NCBI RefSeq assembly: GCF_019145355.1
Contig: NZ_JAHSTY010000001.1
Location: forward strand, 3,348,001 to 3,412,000
DNA length: 64,000 nt
Source of the DNA: Pseudomonas azadiae
GTDB lineage: Bacteria > Pseudomonadota > Gammaproteobacteria > Pseudomonadales > Pseudomonadaceae
Direction: 5' to 3'
How positions within the stretch are numbered: the first letter of the stretch is position 1; every line of letters starts with the position of its first letter. Shown here in pieces: positions 1 to 9,023 of the stretch. Made by a program: the position numbers and the translations under genes. The notes beneath the pieces are model-generated. The model was not told where the DNA came from. It saw only the letters and a list, made by a program, of their open reading frames with translations, and did no database searches.

Positions 1-660
1 GATCAGCAGCGGTTTGGCGTACTGTTTTTCACTCATGGGCTTGTACTGGATCAGCTCCAGCAGCTCATTGCGAAAGACCACCGAGCCGGACGTGGTGGCG
101 ACCGTCTTGCCCACCTCGAACGCATGCTTGCTCACCTGGCGCGGCAGGCCATTGTTGTGCAGCACGTCTTCGAGCAGGTGGCTCGCGCCGCGCACCACGC
201 TGTGCCCGCCGGAGTTGAGCAGCTCCTTGATGGCCAGTGGGTTGAGCAGGGTGTTGGAGGGCGAAACCGCATCATTGAGCAGCGAGAAAGCGAAGTGCGC
301 ACGCGCTCGATCATCGGCGCTCAGGGTGCTGTCGTCGATCCAGTGGCGCGTCTGCTTCTGCCAGCTCAAGTACGCCTGCAGGCTGCGTCGGTACAGCGGG
401 TTGAGGGCCCAGGTGGGGTCGGTGAAGCGGCTGTCATGGGGGTTGGGCTTGTGCACGGTTTCACCCAGCAGCACGCGGCCCAGTTGACCGCTCAGCGCCA
501 AGGCATGACGAGCCGTATGCAGCGGGTTGCGCAAGCCATGGGCGGCTACGCTGCGCAGCGTCGACAGCAGGTCGCGACCGCGCAGCCCGGTGATCGCATT
601 TTGCGCATTGATGAACGCAGCAGGGGTGGGTGCCGGGTCCGTCATGGGTCTTTCTCGCAT
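1..660 (-). CDS. phaC2: Class II polyhydroxyalkanoate synthase PhaC2 (partial, 3' end outside window)
   Basis: PHA synthase polymerises (R)-3-hydroxyacyl-CoA into medium-chain-length polyester at the granule surface. Only the N-terminal 220 residues or so are in the window, so the catalytic Cys-Asp-His residues are not visible. The visible part is a clear paralogue of the synthase at 1763-3442; both carry VVFRNxxLELIQYKP. The ATG at 660 is preceded by GGAG nine bases upstream; an in-frame ATG at 645 is a weaker alternative. The gene follows phaZ in the usual Pseudomonas order phaC1-phaZ-phaC2, and phaD and the phasin genes would be expected beyond base 1. Identity is certain from homology and order; completeness cannot be judged. 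Confidence 0.93.
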   Translation of the reverse strand, partial: MRERPMTDPAPTPAAFINAQNAITGLRGRDLLSTLRSVAAHGLRNPLHTARHALALSGQLGRVLLGETVHKPNPHDSRFTDPTWALNPLYRRSLQAYLSWQKQTRHWIDDSTLSADDRARAHFAFSLLNDAVSPSNTLLNPLAIKELLNSGGHSVVRGASHLLEDVLHNNGLPRQVSKHAFEVGKTVATTSGSVVFRNELLELIQYKPMSEKQYAKPLLI

Positions 661-749
661 GAGCCAACACTCCTTCGTCAAGCCATCAAACAGGCACGCC
701 AATCCAGAACCATAGTCGGTTCCTGGCAAGTTGCGCGGTGGTGTGGTCC

Positions 750-1595
750 TTACACCGCCGGTCGCGGATGAATCACCGCGCGCATGCGTTCCTCTTCGAG
801 GAATTTCATTATGATCGGCGCCACGGCTTCGGCTCGAGTGATCAGGAACAGGTGGCCGTCATCAATGATGTGCAGTTGCGCGTTGGGAATGCGCCAGGCG
901 AGCATGCGCATGTTGATCAGCGGGATCAGCGGGTCGTCGTCGCCCGCCAGCACCAGGGTGGGTTGGCGGATCTTGTGCAGCCAGTGGATGCTGGTCCAGC
1001 CCAGCCCCGCGAACAGTTGCCAGTAATAGCCCAGCTTGCCGGCCGAGCGCACTTTGCTCGCATGCTCGGCGGCCAGTTTCGCATCGCGGCGGAACGAGCC
1101 GCCGTAAATCATCGGCGCGATGCGCACCACGTGGGACGGCTGGATGTAACGGCGTGGGCTGGCCATCAGCCATAACACCTTGGGTTTGCCCGGCACCATC
1201 ACCGCACCCGCCGCCGTGGCCGCCAGGATCAATTTTTTGCAACGCTCCGGGTAGTCGTAGGCAAATTGCTGCGCCAGCGCCCCGCCCCAGGACACGCCCA
1301 CCGCATTCACCTGGCCGTAGTCGAGGTAATCGAGCATGCGCGCGGTGAGCTTGGCCAAGCCGGGAAATCGGTACGGCCGATTGGGCGTCGACGAACCGCC
1401 CACGCCGGGCACATCGAAGGCGATCACTTCCAGGTCCGGGTCCAGCGCCTGGACGAACGGAAACACCAGCTCAAGGTTGGCGCCGATGCCGTTGAAGATC
1501 AGCAGCGGCGTCAAGTGTGGCTTGCCCGGGCGCACCGCCGTGCGGATGGCTTGGCCATCCAGGTCGATGGTTCGGAAGATGAACGGTTGCGGCAT
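750..1595 (-). CDS. phaZ: Poly(3-hydroxyalkanoate) depolymerase PhaZ
   Basis: Intracellular alpha/beta hydrolase that releases hydroxyacids from PHA granules for carbon recovery. The 281-residue protein has the nucleophile elbow GVSWGG with Ser102, an oxyanion-side stretch FNGIGANLE and the late Asp/His region (AGDDDPLIP and DDGHLF). The ATG at 1595 is chosen over an in-frame TTG at 1601 because the product then begins MPQPFIFR like other pseudomonad PhaZ proteins. It lies between the two synthase genes, as in all medium-chain PHA operons. A REP doublet separates it from phaC1 and may reduce read-through from the phaC1 promoter. Confidence 0.95.
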   Translation of the reverse strand: MPQPFIFRTIDLDGQAIRTAVRPGKPHLTPLLIFNGIGANLELVFPFVQALDPDLEVIAFDVPGVGGSSTPNRPYRFPGLAKLTARMLDYLDYGQVNAVGVSWGGALAQQFAYDYPERCKKLILAATAAGAVMVPGKPKVLWLMASPRRYIQPSHVVRIAPMIYGGSFRRDAKLAAEHASKVRSAGKLGYYWQLFAGLGWTSIHWLHKIRQPTLVLAGDDDPLIPLINMRMLAWRIPNAQLHIIDDGHLFLITRAEAVAPIIMKFLEEERMRAVIHPRPAV

Positions 1596-1635
1596 GCTCA
1601 AGCCCTGTGAAGTGTTACAGCCGGAATGCGGTCTG

Positions 1636-1728
1636 AATGTGGGAGCGGGCTTGCTCGCGAATGCGGTGTGTCAGTACCAGATGTGTTGCCTGACACACCG
1701 TATTCGCGAGCAAGCCCGCTCCCACATT
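1636..1728. repeat. REP doublet, type A
   Basis: Two inverted arms of about 39 bases, each containing GGGAGCGGGCTTGCTCGCGA or its complement, enclose a short loop between phaC1 and phaZ. The structure would form a strong hairpin in the intercistronic RNA. It is one of twelve such elements in the window and carries the GCGGG...CTCGCGA variant. Confidence 0.9.
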
Positions 1729-1762
1729 TGGATCTCATTTCAATCACAAAAATGTGTGTGGG

Positions 1763-3442
1763 TTAGCGTTCGTGAACATAAGTACCCGGCGCGGCTTCGG
1801 CGGCGGCATAGGTTTTATTACCCAAACTCACCGGCGCCTTCTTCAATTTTCCCGCCCGCTCCGCCTGCCATACCTGCCAATGCAGCCACCACGAATCGGT
1901 GTGCTTGGTTGCATTCTCCTGCCACTCAAGGGGTTTGCCCGCCAGGCTGTCGCTGGTCTGATACCGCGCCTTGGGGTTGCCCGGCGGGTTGAGGATGCTC
2001 TGGATGTGCCCGCTGCTGGACAACACGAACTCAACCTTGCCGCCGAACAGTTGCGCCGACTTGTAGCAGGACTGCCACGGTGTGATGTGGTCGTTGGTGC
2101 CGGCCAGGGCGTAAATATCGGCGGTGATTTGCTTGAGGTCGATGGGCGTGCCGCACACCTCCAGGGCGTTGGCGCGCACCAGCGGGTTGTTCTTGAACAG
2201 TTCGATCAGGTCGCCGTGGAAGGCCGCCGGCAGGCGCGTGGTGTCGTTGTTCCAGAACAGGATGTCGAATACGGGTGGTTCGTTGCCCAGCAGGTAGTTG
2301 TTGACCCAATAGTTCCAGATCAGGTCATTGGGGCGCATCCAGGCGAACACCTTGGCCATGTCGCGGCCTTCCAGCACGCCGGCCTGGTAGGAATGGCGCT
2401 TGGCGGCTTCCAGGGTCTGCTCATCGACGAACAGCGCCACCTGGGTGTCCAGCGTGGTGTCCAGCACACTTACCAGCAGCGTCAGGGCGTTGACCTTCTT
2501 CTCCCCCAGCGCCGCATAGTGACCGAGCAGCGCGGTGCAGGTGATGCCACCGGAGCAGGCGCCGAGCATGTTGATGTCCTTGCTGCCGGTAATCGCCGTG
2601 ACCACATCGACCGCCTCCTTGAGCGCCTCGATATAGGTCGACAGGCCCCACTCGCGCTGGGCCTTGGTCGGGTTGCGCCAACTGACGATAAAGGTTTGCT
2701 GATTATTGCGCAGGCAGAAGCGCGCCAGGCTCTTTTCCGGGCTCAGGTCGAATACATAGAATTTGTTGATCTGCGGCGGCACCACCAGCAGCGGACGCTC
2801 GTGCACCTGTTCGGTGATCGGCTTGTACTGGATCAGCTCCAGCACGTCGTTGCGAAACACCACCGCGCCTTCGGTGGTGCCCAGGCTCTTGCCCACTTCA
2901 AAGGCACCCATGTTGACCTGGCTCGGCATGCCGCCGTTGTGCACCATGTCCTTGGCCAGGTGGGACAGGCCATCGAGCAGGCTTTTGCCGCCGGTTTCAA
3001 AGAAGCGCTTGACCGCCGCCGGGTTGGCCGCGCTGTTGGTGGGGGCCATGGCTTCGGTCATCAGGTTGATCACGAAATGGCCGCGGCTGATGTCCTGTTC
3101 GGACAGGTTGCTGTCGCCGATCCAGTCGTGCAGTTCCTTGCGCCACGCCAGGTAAGTCTGCAAATAACGTTTGTAGAGCGGGTTCTGGCTCCAGGCAGGG
3201 TCATGGAAACGACGGTCGTCGCTTTCGGGCACCAGCTGCGACTTGCCGAACATCACGTTCTTGAGTTCCACGCCAAAATGCGCGACGTGCTTGACGCTGT
3301 GCAACGGTTGCTTGATGGCTTGGGTCAGCACCATCTTCGCCGAGGCGAGCAAGTCCTTTTTGCGTAACGCGATGATCGGGTTGAGCCCCAGGGTGTTTTC
3401 CGAGGCCTGGCGTTTCAAGTCATCGTTATTCTTGTTACTCAT
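1763..3442 (-). CDS. phaC1: Class II polyhydroxyalkanoate synthase PhaC1
   Basis: First synthase of the PHA operon; it elongates medium-chain polyester from (R)-3-hydroxyacyl-CoA on the granule. The 559-residue length is typical of class II synthases. The lipase-like box reads GACSGG with the nucleophile Cys296; the later catalytic Asp and His lie in the C-terminal third (AGTNDHITPW and SSGHIQSI stretches). The start ATG at 3442 gives MSNKNNDDLKRQ, the common pseudomonad N-terminus. A sigma-54-type site lies about 120 bases upstream. Downstream, a REP doublet separates it from phaZ. Confidence 0.96.
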   Translation of the reverse strand: MSNKNNDDLKRQASENTLGLNPIIALRKKDLLASAKMVLTQAIKQPLHSVKHVAHFGVELKNVMFGKSQLVPESDDRRFHDPAWSQNPLYKRYLQTYLAWRKELHDWIGDSNLSEQDISRGHFVINLMTEAMAPTNSAANPAAVKRFFETGGKSLLDGLSHLAKDMVHNGGMPSQVNMGAFEVGKSLGTTEGAVVFRNDVLELIQYKPITEQVHERPLLVVPPQINKFYVFDLSPEKSLARFCLRNNQQTFIVSWRNPTKAQREWGLSTYIEALKEAVDVVTAITGSKDINMLGACSGGITCTALLGHYAALGEKKVNALTLLVSVLDTTLDTQVALFVDEQTLEAAKRHSYQAGVLEGRDMAKVFAWMRPNDLIWNYWVNNYLLGNEPPVFDILFWNNDTTRLPAAFHGDLIELFKNNPLVRANALEVCGTPIDLKQITADIYALAGTNDHITPWQSCYKSAQLFGGKVEFVLSSSGHIQSILNPPGNPKARYQTSDSLAGKPLEWQENATKHTDSWWLHWQVWQAERAGKLKKAPVSLGNKTYAAAEAAPGTYVHER

Positions 3443-3559
3443 CTACGACGCTCCATTGTCCGAAAGACGAGTACCGGCGGTGGCGCTGCATCCAGATTGC
3501 GATCCACAACACACGCCAGGTACTGCGACTCGGGTGACCGTTGATACCACATCGTCAAA

Positions 3560-3575
3560 TGCAGGGAACTTGCCA
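3560..3575 (-). promoter_or_regulatory. Putative sigma-54 promoter of phaC1
   Basis: Read on the minus strand this is TGGCAAG-N4-CTGCA, with GG and GC elements ten bases apart as required for RpoN (-24/-12). It matches the consensus TGGCAC-N5-TTGCA at all invariant positions. Start of transcription would fall near 3549, leaving a leader of about 107 bases before the phaC1 ATG. An A/T-rich stretch lies just upstream. RpoN-linked control of medium-chain PHA genes is known in pseudomonads; this exact site is my reading of the sequence. Confidence 0.55.
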
Positions 3576-3692
3576 GCTCCATTGGTTACCCGAGTTTAAT
3601 TTTTTCCGCAAGCGGACCCATCATTGGTCACGCGACAGGGCATTCAAGCAGATGAAATTAGAAAATGCCCTCTAAAGAGCAAGACGCCTGGG

Positions 3693-4070
3693 CTAGAGCA
3701 TCAGCCGCACGACCGATTCACTCGGATCGCGGGTTTTGCCGGCGGCTTTGAGTTCGGCGAGGTAGTCGGCCCACAGCGCGTCCTGACGCACGGCCAACTG
3801 GTAGAGGTAATCCCAGGTGAACAGTCCGCTGTCATGCCCGTCGTCGAAGGTCAGTTTCAGTGCGTACTGGCCGGCCGGTTCGATCTTGGTCAACCGGACG
3901 TTGAGCTTGCCGAATTGGAGGATGGGTTTGCCGTGGCCCTGGACCTCGGCGGAAGGCGAGTGCACCCGCAGGAATTCGGCGGGCAATTGGTAGGTTTCAT
4001 CGGGGCCGTAGGTAAGGCCGAGGGTGTTGGAGGTTTTATGCAGGTTTACAGCAGTGGGAAATTTCGACAT
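3693..4070 (-). CDS. DUF971 protein (gamma-butyrobetaine hydroxylase-like N-terminal domain)
   Basis: A 125-residue single-domain protein matching the DUF971 family, which resembles the small N-terminal domain of gamma-butyrobetaine hydroxylase. The family's biochemical role is not settled; some relatives are linked to iron-sulfur cluster proteins. Visible features are an SPSAEVQGHG stretch and FDDGHDSGLFTWDYLYQLAV in the core, consistent with a single small beta-rich domain. It lies between hslU and phaC1, a conserved position in Pseudomonas. A REP doublet separates it from hslU, and the sigma-54-like site for phaC1 lies beyond its 3' end. Confidence 0.85.
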   Translation of the reverse strand: MSKFPTAVNLHKTSNTLGLTYGPDETYQLPAEFLRVHSPSAEVQGHGKPILQFGKLNVRLTKIEPAGQYALKLTFDDGHDSGLFTWDYLYQLAVRQDALWADYLAELKAAGKTRDPSESVVRLML

Positions 4071-4100
4071 TGGTAATAATCCTGAAGAAACCGGCTCAAA

Positions 4101-4191
4101 AATGTGGGAGCGGGCTTGCTCGCGAAAGCGCAGTGTCAGTCAGTACATCTAGTACTGATACACCGCTTTCGCGAGCAAGCCCGCTCCCACA
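4101..4191. repeat. REP doublet, type A
   Basis: Inverted arms with GGGAGCGGGCTTGCTCGCGA and its complement, between hslU and the DUF971 gene. Same variant as the elements at 1636, 6266 and 14197. Confidence 0.9.
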
Positions 4192-4219
4192 GTAAAGCAA
4201 AGCGGTTTTGCGTTTAGGC

Positions 4220-5557
4220 TTACAGGATATAACGCGACAGATCTTCGTTCTGCGCCAATTCGCCCAGGTGGCTGTTGACGTACTCCGCATCAATCTTGAT
4301 CGCCTCGCCATTCTGCAACCCGGCCATGTCGCCGGCGCTGAAGGACACTTCCTCAAGCAAACGCTCAAGCAAAGTGTGCAGGCGACGCGCACCGATGTTC
4401 TCGGTTTTCTCGTTGACCTGCCACGCAATCTCCGCCAGGCGCTTGATGCCATCGGCCTGGAATTCGATCCCCAGGCCTTCGGTTTTCAGCAGCTCACGGT
4501 ACTGCTCGGTGAGCGACGCGTGCGGTTCGCTGAGAATGCGTTCGAAGTCGCCCGGGGTCAGCGCCTTGAGTTCCACGCGAATCGGCAGGCGGCCTTGCAG
4601 TTCGGGCACCAGGTCGCTTGGTTTGCTCAGGTGGAAGGCGCCGGAGGCGATAAACAGGATGTGGTCGGTCTTGACCATGCCCAGCTTGGTGTTCACGGTG
4701 CAGCCTTCGATCAGCGGCAGCAGGTCGCGCTGCACCCCTTCGCGGGACACATCGACGCCGCCGGAGTTGCCGCGCTTGGCCACTTTGTCGATCTCATCGA
4801 TAAACACGATACCGTGCTGCTCGACGGCTTCCAGCGCCTTGGCCTTGAGCTCTTCCTCGTTGACCAGGCGCCCGGCTTCTTCGTCGCGCACCAGTTTGAG
4901 CGCGTCCTTGACCTTGAGCTTGCGGCTTTTCTTCTTGCCCTTGCCCATGTTGGCGAACAGGTTTTGCAACTGGCTGGTCATTTCTTCCATGCCCGGCGGC
5001 GCGGAGATGTCGACCCCGGAGACTTCGGCGACTTCGATCTCGATTTCCTTGTCATCCAGCTGGCCTTCACGCAGGCGCTTGCGGAACAGCTGACGGGTGT
5101 TGGAATCGGACGACGGTGCGGCGTCTTCGTTGAAACCCATGCGTGCCGGTGGCAGCAGGGCGTCGAGGATGCGCTCTTCGGCGGCATCTTCGGCGCGGTG
5201 GCTGACCTTGGTCACTTCCTGTTCGCGCAGCATTTTCAGGGCGGCGTCGGCCAGGTCGCGGATGATCGACTCGACGTCGCGGCCCACGTAGCCCACTTCG
5301 GTGAACTTGGTGGCTTCAACCTTGATGAAAGGCGCATTGGCCAATTTGGCCAGGCGGCGGGCGATCTCGGTTTTACCGACGCCGGTCGGGCCGATCATCA
5401 AGATGTTCTTGGGCGTTACTTCAACGCGCAGTTCCTCGGGCAGTTGCATCCGGCGCCAGCGGTTACGCAGCGCGATGGCGACGGCGCGCTTGGCATCGTC
5501 CTGGCCGATGATATGGCGGTTGAGTTCATGGACGATTTCACGGGGAGTCATGGACAT
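4220..5557 (-). CDS. hslU: HslU, ATPase subunit of the HslVU protease
   Basis: AAA+ unfoldase that feeds substrates into the HslV peptidase ring in the cytoplasm. The 445-residue protein has Walker A GPTGVGKT at residues 56-63, Walker B with IVFIDEID, an intermediate domain (roughly 110-240), and the C-terminal SRYIL tail that docks into HslV. The start is the ATG at 5557 (MSMTPREIV), because upstream in-frame codons lack homology to the family. The gene is 36 bases downstream of hslV and shares its heat-shock promoter. Confidence 0.97.
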   Translation of the reverse strand: MSMTPREIVHELNRHIIGQDDAKRAVAIALRNRWRRMQLPEELRVEVTPKNILMIGPTGVGKTEIARRLAKLANAPFIKVEATKFTEVGYVGRDVESIIRDLADAALKMLREQEVTKVSHRAEDAAEERILDALLPPARMGFNEDAAPSSDSNTRQLFRKRLREGQLDDKEIEIEVAEVSGVDISAPPGMEEMTSQLQNLFANMGKGKKKSRKLKVKDALKLVRDEEAGRLVNEEELKAKALEAVEQHGIVFIDEIDKVAKRGNSGGVDVSREGVQRDLLPLIEGCTVNTKLGMVKTDHILFIASGAFHLSKPSDLVPELQGRLPIRVELKALTPGDFERILSEPHASLTEQYRELLKTEGLGIEFQADGIKRLAEIAWQVNEKTENIGARRLHTLLERLLEEVSFSAGDMAGLQNGEAIKIDAEYVNSHLGELAQNEDLSRYIL

Positions 5558-5593
5558 AGTGTTTGGCGGCCTCAAGCGGAATAAGCCTACGGC

Positions 5594-6124
5594 TTACTCG
5601 GCGAGGTCCTGCTCCTCAATGGTCTGGTTGTGGTTGGTGAACACGCAGATATCACCGGCGATGCCCAGGGCGGTCTCGACGATTTCGCGGGCCGACAGGT
5701 CGGTTTTTTTCAACAGTGCGCTGGCCGCCGCTTGGGCATAGCCACCGCCGGAACCCATGGCGATCAGGCCATGTTCAGGCTCAACCACATCGCCGTTGCC
5801 GGTGATGATCAGGGACGCGTCTTTGTTGGCGACGGCCAACATGGCTTCCAGGCGGCTGAGGGAGCGGTCGGTGCGCCATTCCTTGGCGAGTTCGACGGCG
5901 GCGCGCACCAGGTGGCCCTGGTGTTTTTCGAGCTGGCCTTCGAAGCGCTCGAACAGGGTGAAGGCGTCGGCGGTAGCGCCGGCAAAGCCCGCAAGAACCT
6001 GGCCGTGGTACAGGCGACGCACTTTCTTGGCGTTGCCTTTCATCACGGTATTGCCCAGGGAAACCTGGCCGTCGCCGCCCATGACAACTTTGCCGTGGCG
6101 ACGTACTGAAACGATGGTGGTCAA
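5594..6124 (-). CDS. hslV: HslV, peptidase subunit of the HslVU protease
   Basis: Threonine peptidase of the proteasome beta fold that degrades unfolded proteins together with HslU. The start is TTG at 6124: after loss of the initiator methionine this exposes Thr1 (TTIVSVRR), which is the catalytic nucleophile, and gives the usual 176 residues. An upstream in-frame GTG at 6139 would bury the nucleophile and is rejected. A GGAG motif sits eight to nine bases before the TTG. The lysine and G-rich loop region ([15 protein letters not shown]) is intact. A sigma-32-type promoter lies about 50 bases upstream. Confidence 0.97.
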   Translation of the reverse strand: MTTIVSVRRHGKVVMGGDGQVSLGNTVMKGNAKKVRRLYHGQVLAGFAGATADAFTLFERFEGQLEKHQGHLVRAAVELAKEWRTDRSLSRLEAMLAVANKDASLIITGNGDVVEPEHGLIAMGSGGGYAQAAASALLKKTDLSAREIVETALGIAGDICVFTNHNQTIEEQDLAE

Positions 6125-6171
6125 GGGGAGAGTCTCCACGCAGCGGGGCGAAAATGCCCTGATGGAAACTG

Positions 6172-6198
6172 ATATGGGGGTAGTGGGGGGGATTTCAA
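6172..6198 (-). promoter_or_regulatory. Sigma-32 (heat-shock) promoter of hslVU
   Basis: On the minus strand the sequence reads TTGAAA, 13 bases, then CCCCATAT. This matches the RpoH consensus CTTGAAA-N(11-16)-CCCCATNT at nearly every position. Spacing to the hslV TTG start (about 48 bases) leaves room for a short leader. HslVU is RpoH-controlled in other gammaproteobacteria, so the assignment is strong. Confidence 0.85.
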
Positions 6199-6265
6199 CC
6201 GTAGGGCGTTGGGGCGGACGAGTGGCGTTTATATGTCGGACTCGATCTTCAGATCGATGAAAATC

Positions 6266-6361
6266 AAATGTGGGAGCGGGCTTGCTCGCGAAAGCGGTAT
6301 GTCAGTCGCCGGAAATAGTGACTGATCTACCGCATTCGCGAGCAAGCCCGCTCCCACATTT
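6266..6361. repeat. REP doublet, type A
   Basis: Inverted arms with GGGAGCGGGCTTGCTCGCGA and its complement, between the SPOR-domain gene and the hslV promoter. It could insulate hslVU from read-through out of argS and the SPOR gene. Confidence 0.9.
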
Positions 6362-6382
6362 TGGACCGCTGCGTTTTCAGAA

Positions 6383-7084
6383 TCAGCGGCTCTGGCGCTG
6401 TTGTAACAACAGGTTGCTAAAGCCCGCGCCAGCCAATTGCTTCTGCGCCACGGTCAGCTGTTCACGGTTGCTGAACGGCCCCACCAGCACGCGATACCAG
6501 GTCGCGTCTTTCACCGTGCCGGACTCCACCGTCACCGTCTGGCCGAGCAGAATGATCTGCGCGCGCACGCGATCCGCGTCCGCCTGTTTCGGAAACGAGC
6601 CCGCTTGCAGGAAGAACTTGGTCACCGGCGCGGCCTTGGTCTCGGCCACTGGCGGAGCCGGCGGCGGCGTGATCCCGGCCAGTGCAGCCTGGGCGCGCGC
6701 CGTATCGATTTTCGCCGCTTCCGCCGGGGTAACCGGGGTGGTCGGCACTTGTGGCGTCGGCAGGGTTTTCTCCGGCACGGCGTCGGGCGGCACGATCACT
6801 TCCGATTCCGGCAGCAGCGTGTAGAAGTCGTACTTAGGCTTCACGGGGGCGGTCGGGCTCGGCGCAGTCTTGTTGGCTTCGGCTATTTTCGTGGCCTTCT
6901 GTTGTTCCTGTTTGACGCGTTTGACGTCGTCGCCCTGGCCGGGGTCCAGCTTCATCAGGAAGACGATAAACGCGCCGACCGTGAGGCCGATTGCCATCCA
7001 CAACCAGCCGGGGATCGGTTTCTTCGCCGGGGCCTGGTAGCGGCTGGCGCCGCGCTTGGGTGCAGGTTTTTTCTTGGCGGCCAA
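6383..7084 (-). CDS. SPOR-domain inner-membrane protein (FtsN-like)
   Basis: A bitopic membrane protein of 233 residues. It has a short basic cytoplasmic N-terminus (KKKPAPKR), one membrane segment at about residues 26-45 (GWLWMAIGLTVGAFIVFLM), a proline/alanine-rich periplasmic linker, and a C-terminal SPOR domain (from FFLQAGSFPKQADADRV to the end) that binds denuded peptidoglycan strands. This is the layout of FtsN, and the position between argS and hslV is the usual one for a pseudomonad FtsN-like gene. The start is TTG at 7084, one base after the argS stop, with GGAGCG inside the argS tail. Whether it is the true divisome FtsN is inferred. Confidence 0.85.
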   Translation of the reverse strand: MAAKKKPAPKRGASRYQAPAKKPIPGWLWMAIGLTVGAFIVFLMKLDPGQGDDVKRVKQEQQKATKIAEANKTAPSPTAPVKPKYDFYTLLPESEVIVPPDAVPEKTLPTPQVPTTPVTPAEAAKIDTARAQAALAGITPPPAPPVAETKAAPVTKFFLQAGSFPKQADADRVRAQIILLGQTVTVESGTVKDATWYRVLVGPFSNREQLTVAQKQLAGAGFSNLLLQQRQSR

Positions 7085-7085
7085 C

Positions 7086-8822
7086 TTACATGCGCTCCAG
7101 GGTTTCCAGGCCCAACAGTTCCAGGCCTTGCTTGAGGGTGCGTCCAGCCAGCGCGGCGAGGCGCAGGCGGCTCTGCTTTTGGGCTTCGTCGTCGGCAGTC
7201 AGGATCGGGCAGTTCTCGTAGAAGCTGGAAAACAGCCCCGCGACTTCGTAGAGGTAGGTGCACAGAATGTGCGGCGTGCCTTTTTCGCCGACGCTGTTCA
7301 ATACTTCGCCGAATTGAGCCAGTTTCGCGGCCAGTTCCTGTTCGTGCGGTGCCTGCAGCACGATCCGGCCTTCGACTTCGCTGAAATCCTTGCCCAGCTT
7401 GCGGAACACGCCCGCCACACGGGTGTAGGCGTACAGCAGGTAGGGCGCGGTGTTGCCTTCAAAGTTGAGCATCAGCTCGAAGTTGAAGCTGTAGTCGCTG
7501 GTGCGGTGCTTGGACAGGTCGGCGTACTTCACCGCGCCAATGCCCACCACACGGGCGATGTTGCGCAGGTCGGCCTCGGCCAGCTCCGGGTTCTTTTCCT
7601 TCACCAGGTTGTAGGCACGTTCCTGGGCTTCGGTCAGCAGGTCGATCAGCTTCACGGTGCCGCCGTCGCGGGTCTTGAACGGACGGCCGTCGGCGCCGTT
7701 CATGGTGCCGAAACCCATGTGTTCCATCTGCATCGGGTGGGTGACAAAGCCGGCCTTGCGCGCCACCGCGAACACCTGCTGAAAGTGCAGGGCCTGGCGC
7801 TGGTCGACGAAGTACAGGGCGCGGTCGGCCTTGAGCGTGCCGCTGCGATAGCGTACGGCGGCCAGGTCGGTGGTGGCGTAGAGGTAGCCGCCATCGGCCT
7901 TGACGATAATCACCGGCAGCGGCTCGCCTTCGGCATTCTTGAATTCGTCGAGGAACACACACTGCGCGCCGTTGCTCTCGACCAACATGCCCGCGGCCTT
8001 CAAGTCGTTGACCACGTTGACCAGGTCATCGTTGTAGGCGCTTTCGCCCATCACGTCGGCCATGGTCAGCTTGACGTTGAGCAGCTCGTAGATCTTCTGG
8101 CAGTGCGACAGCGAGATGTCCTTGAACTTGGTCCACAAGGCCAGGCACTCGGCATCACCGGCTTGCAGCTTGACCACCAGCCCACGGGCGCGGTCGGCGA
8201 ATTCCGCGGATTCGTCAAAGCGCTTCTTGGCCGCGCGGTAGAAGTTTTCCAGGTCCGACAGTTCGTCACTGGTGATCGGGTTTTCCTGCAGGTAGGCCAT
8301 CAGCATGCCGAACTGGGTGCCCCAGTCGCCGACATGGTTCTGACGGATGACTTCATCACCCAGGAACTCGAGGACCCGGGCCACGCCGTCGCCGATGATG
8401 GTCGAGCGCAGGTGGCCGACATGCATCTCCTTGGCCAGGTTAGGGGCCGACAGGTCGACCACGGTGCGCTGGGTCGGGCCGGCTTTGCGCGCGCCCACGT
8501 GAGCGTCAGCCAGGGCTGCGTCGAGCCGAGTGGCCAGGGCCTGGGTGTTCTGGAAGAAATTGATGAAGCCAGGACCGGCGATTTCGGCTTTGGTGACACT
8601 CTCGTCGGCAGGCAGCGCGGCAATGATCTTCTCCGCCAGGTCGCGCGGCTTCATACCGGCGGGCTTGGACAGCATCATCGCAATGTTGCTGGCGAAGTCG
8701 CCGTGGGTCTTGTCGCGGGTGTTCTCCACCTGGATCGCCGGCGACAGGCCTTCAGGCAACACACCTTCGTTGACGAGTTGGGTGATGGCTTGTTGGATCA
8801 GCTGGCGAATGGTGTCTTTCAT
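7086..8822 (-). CDS. argS: Arginyl-tRNA synthetase
   Basis: Class I aminoacyl-tRNA synthetase charging tRNA-Arg in the cytoplasm. The 578-residue protein has the HIGH-type signature HVGH within [17 protein letters not shown], an N-terminal tRNA-binding domain (residues 1-90 or so), and the C-terminal anticodon-binding DALR domain ending in [10 protein letters not shown]. The ATG at 8822 ([11 protein letters not shown]) is preferred over a farther upstream in-frame start that adds seven unmatched residues. The SPOR-domain gene follows after a single base, so they are probably co-transcribed. Confidence 0.97.
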   Translation of the reverse strand: MKDTIRQLIQQAITQLVNEGVLPEGLSPAIQVENTRDKTHGDFASNIAMMLSKPAGMKPRDLAEKIIAALPADESVTKAEIAGPGFINFFQNTQALATRLDAALADAHVGARKAGPTQRTVVDLSAPNLAKEMHVGHLRSTIIGDGVARVLEFLGDEVIRQNHVGDWGTQFGMLMAYLQENPITSDELSDLENFYRAAKKRFDESAEFADRARGLVVKLQAGDAECLALWTKFKDISLSHCQKIYELLNVKLTMADVMGESAYNDDLVNVVNDLKAAGMLVESNGAQCVFLDEFKNAEGEPLPVIIVKADGGYLYATTDLAAVRYRSGTLKADRALYFVDQRQALHFQQVFAVARKAGFVTHPMQMEHMGFGTMNGADGRPFKTRDGGTVKLIDLLTEAQERAYNLVKEKNPELAEADLRNIARVVGIGAVKYADLSKHRTSDYSFNFELMLNFEGNTAPYLLYAYTRVAGVFRKLGKDFSEVEGRIVLQAPHEQELAAKLAQFGEVLNSVGEKGTPHILCTYLYEVAGLFSSFYENCPILTADDEAQKQSRLRLAALAGRTLKQGLELLGLETLERM

Positions 8823-8940
8823 GGTGTTCTCTTTCGACCGCAAGCGGCGGCGCGCGATGCGCAGGTGGAAAAACTGGGCATTATCCGTGGCGAGGGCGGG
8901 CTTGCCAACCGTTCAGAGCGGGTGGCGGACCTGTGGGCCC

Positions 8941-9015
8941 CATCGCGGGCAAGCCCGCTCCCACATTTAACGGTGTTCACATTTCAAATGTGGGAGCTGG
9001 CTTGCCTGCGATAGG
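8941..9015. repeat. REP pair, tail-to-tail, mixed types
   Basis: One arm reads CATCGCGGGCAAGCCCGCTC and the other GTGGGAGCTGGCTTGCCTGC; they face outward instead of inward as in the other doublets and belong to two sequence variants. A decayed third arm (GGGCGGGCTTGCC) lies near 8895. The array fills the gap between priA and argS. Confidence 0.8.
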
Positions 9016-9023
9016 TCCATCTA

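Noticed and set aside
1754..3367. Plus-strand open frame of 537 codons opposite phaC1
   Set aside because: Antisense shadow of a clear PHA synthase gene; no recognisable domain.
6122..6139. GTG at 6139 as hslV start
   Set aside because: It would put five residues before the catalytic threonine; the TTG at 6124 exposes Thr1 and has a good ribosome-binding site.
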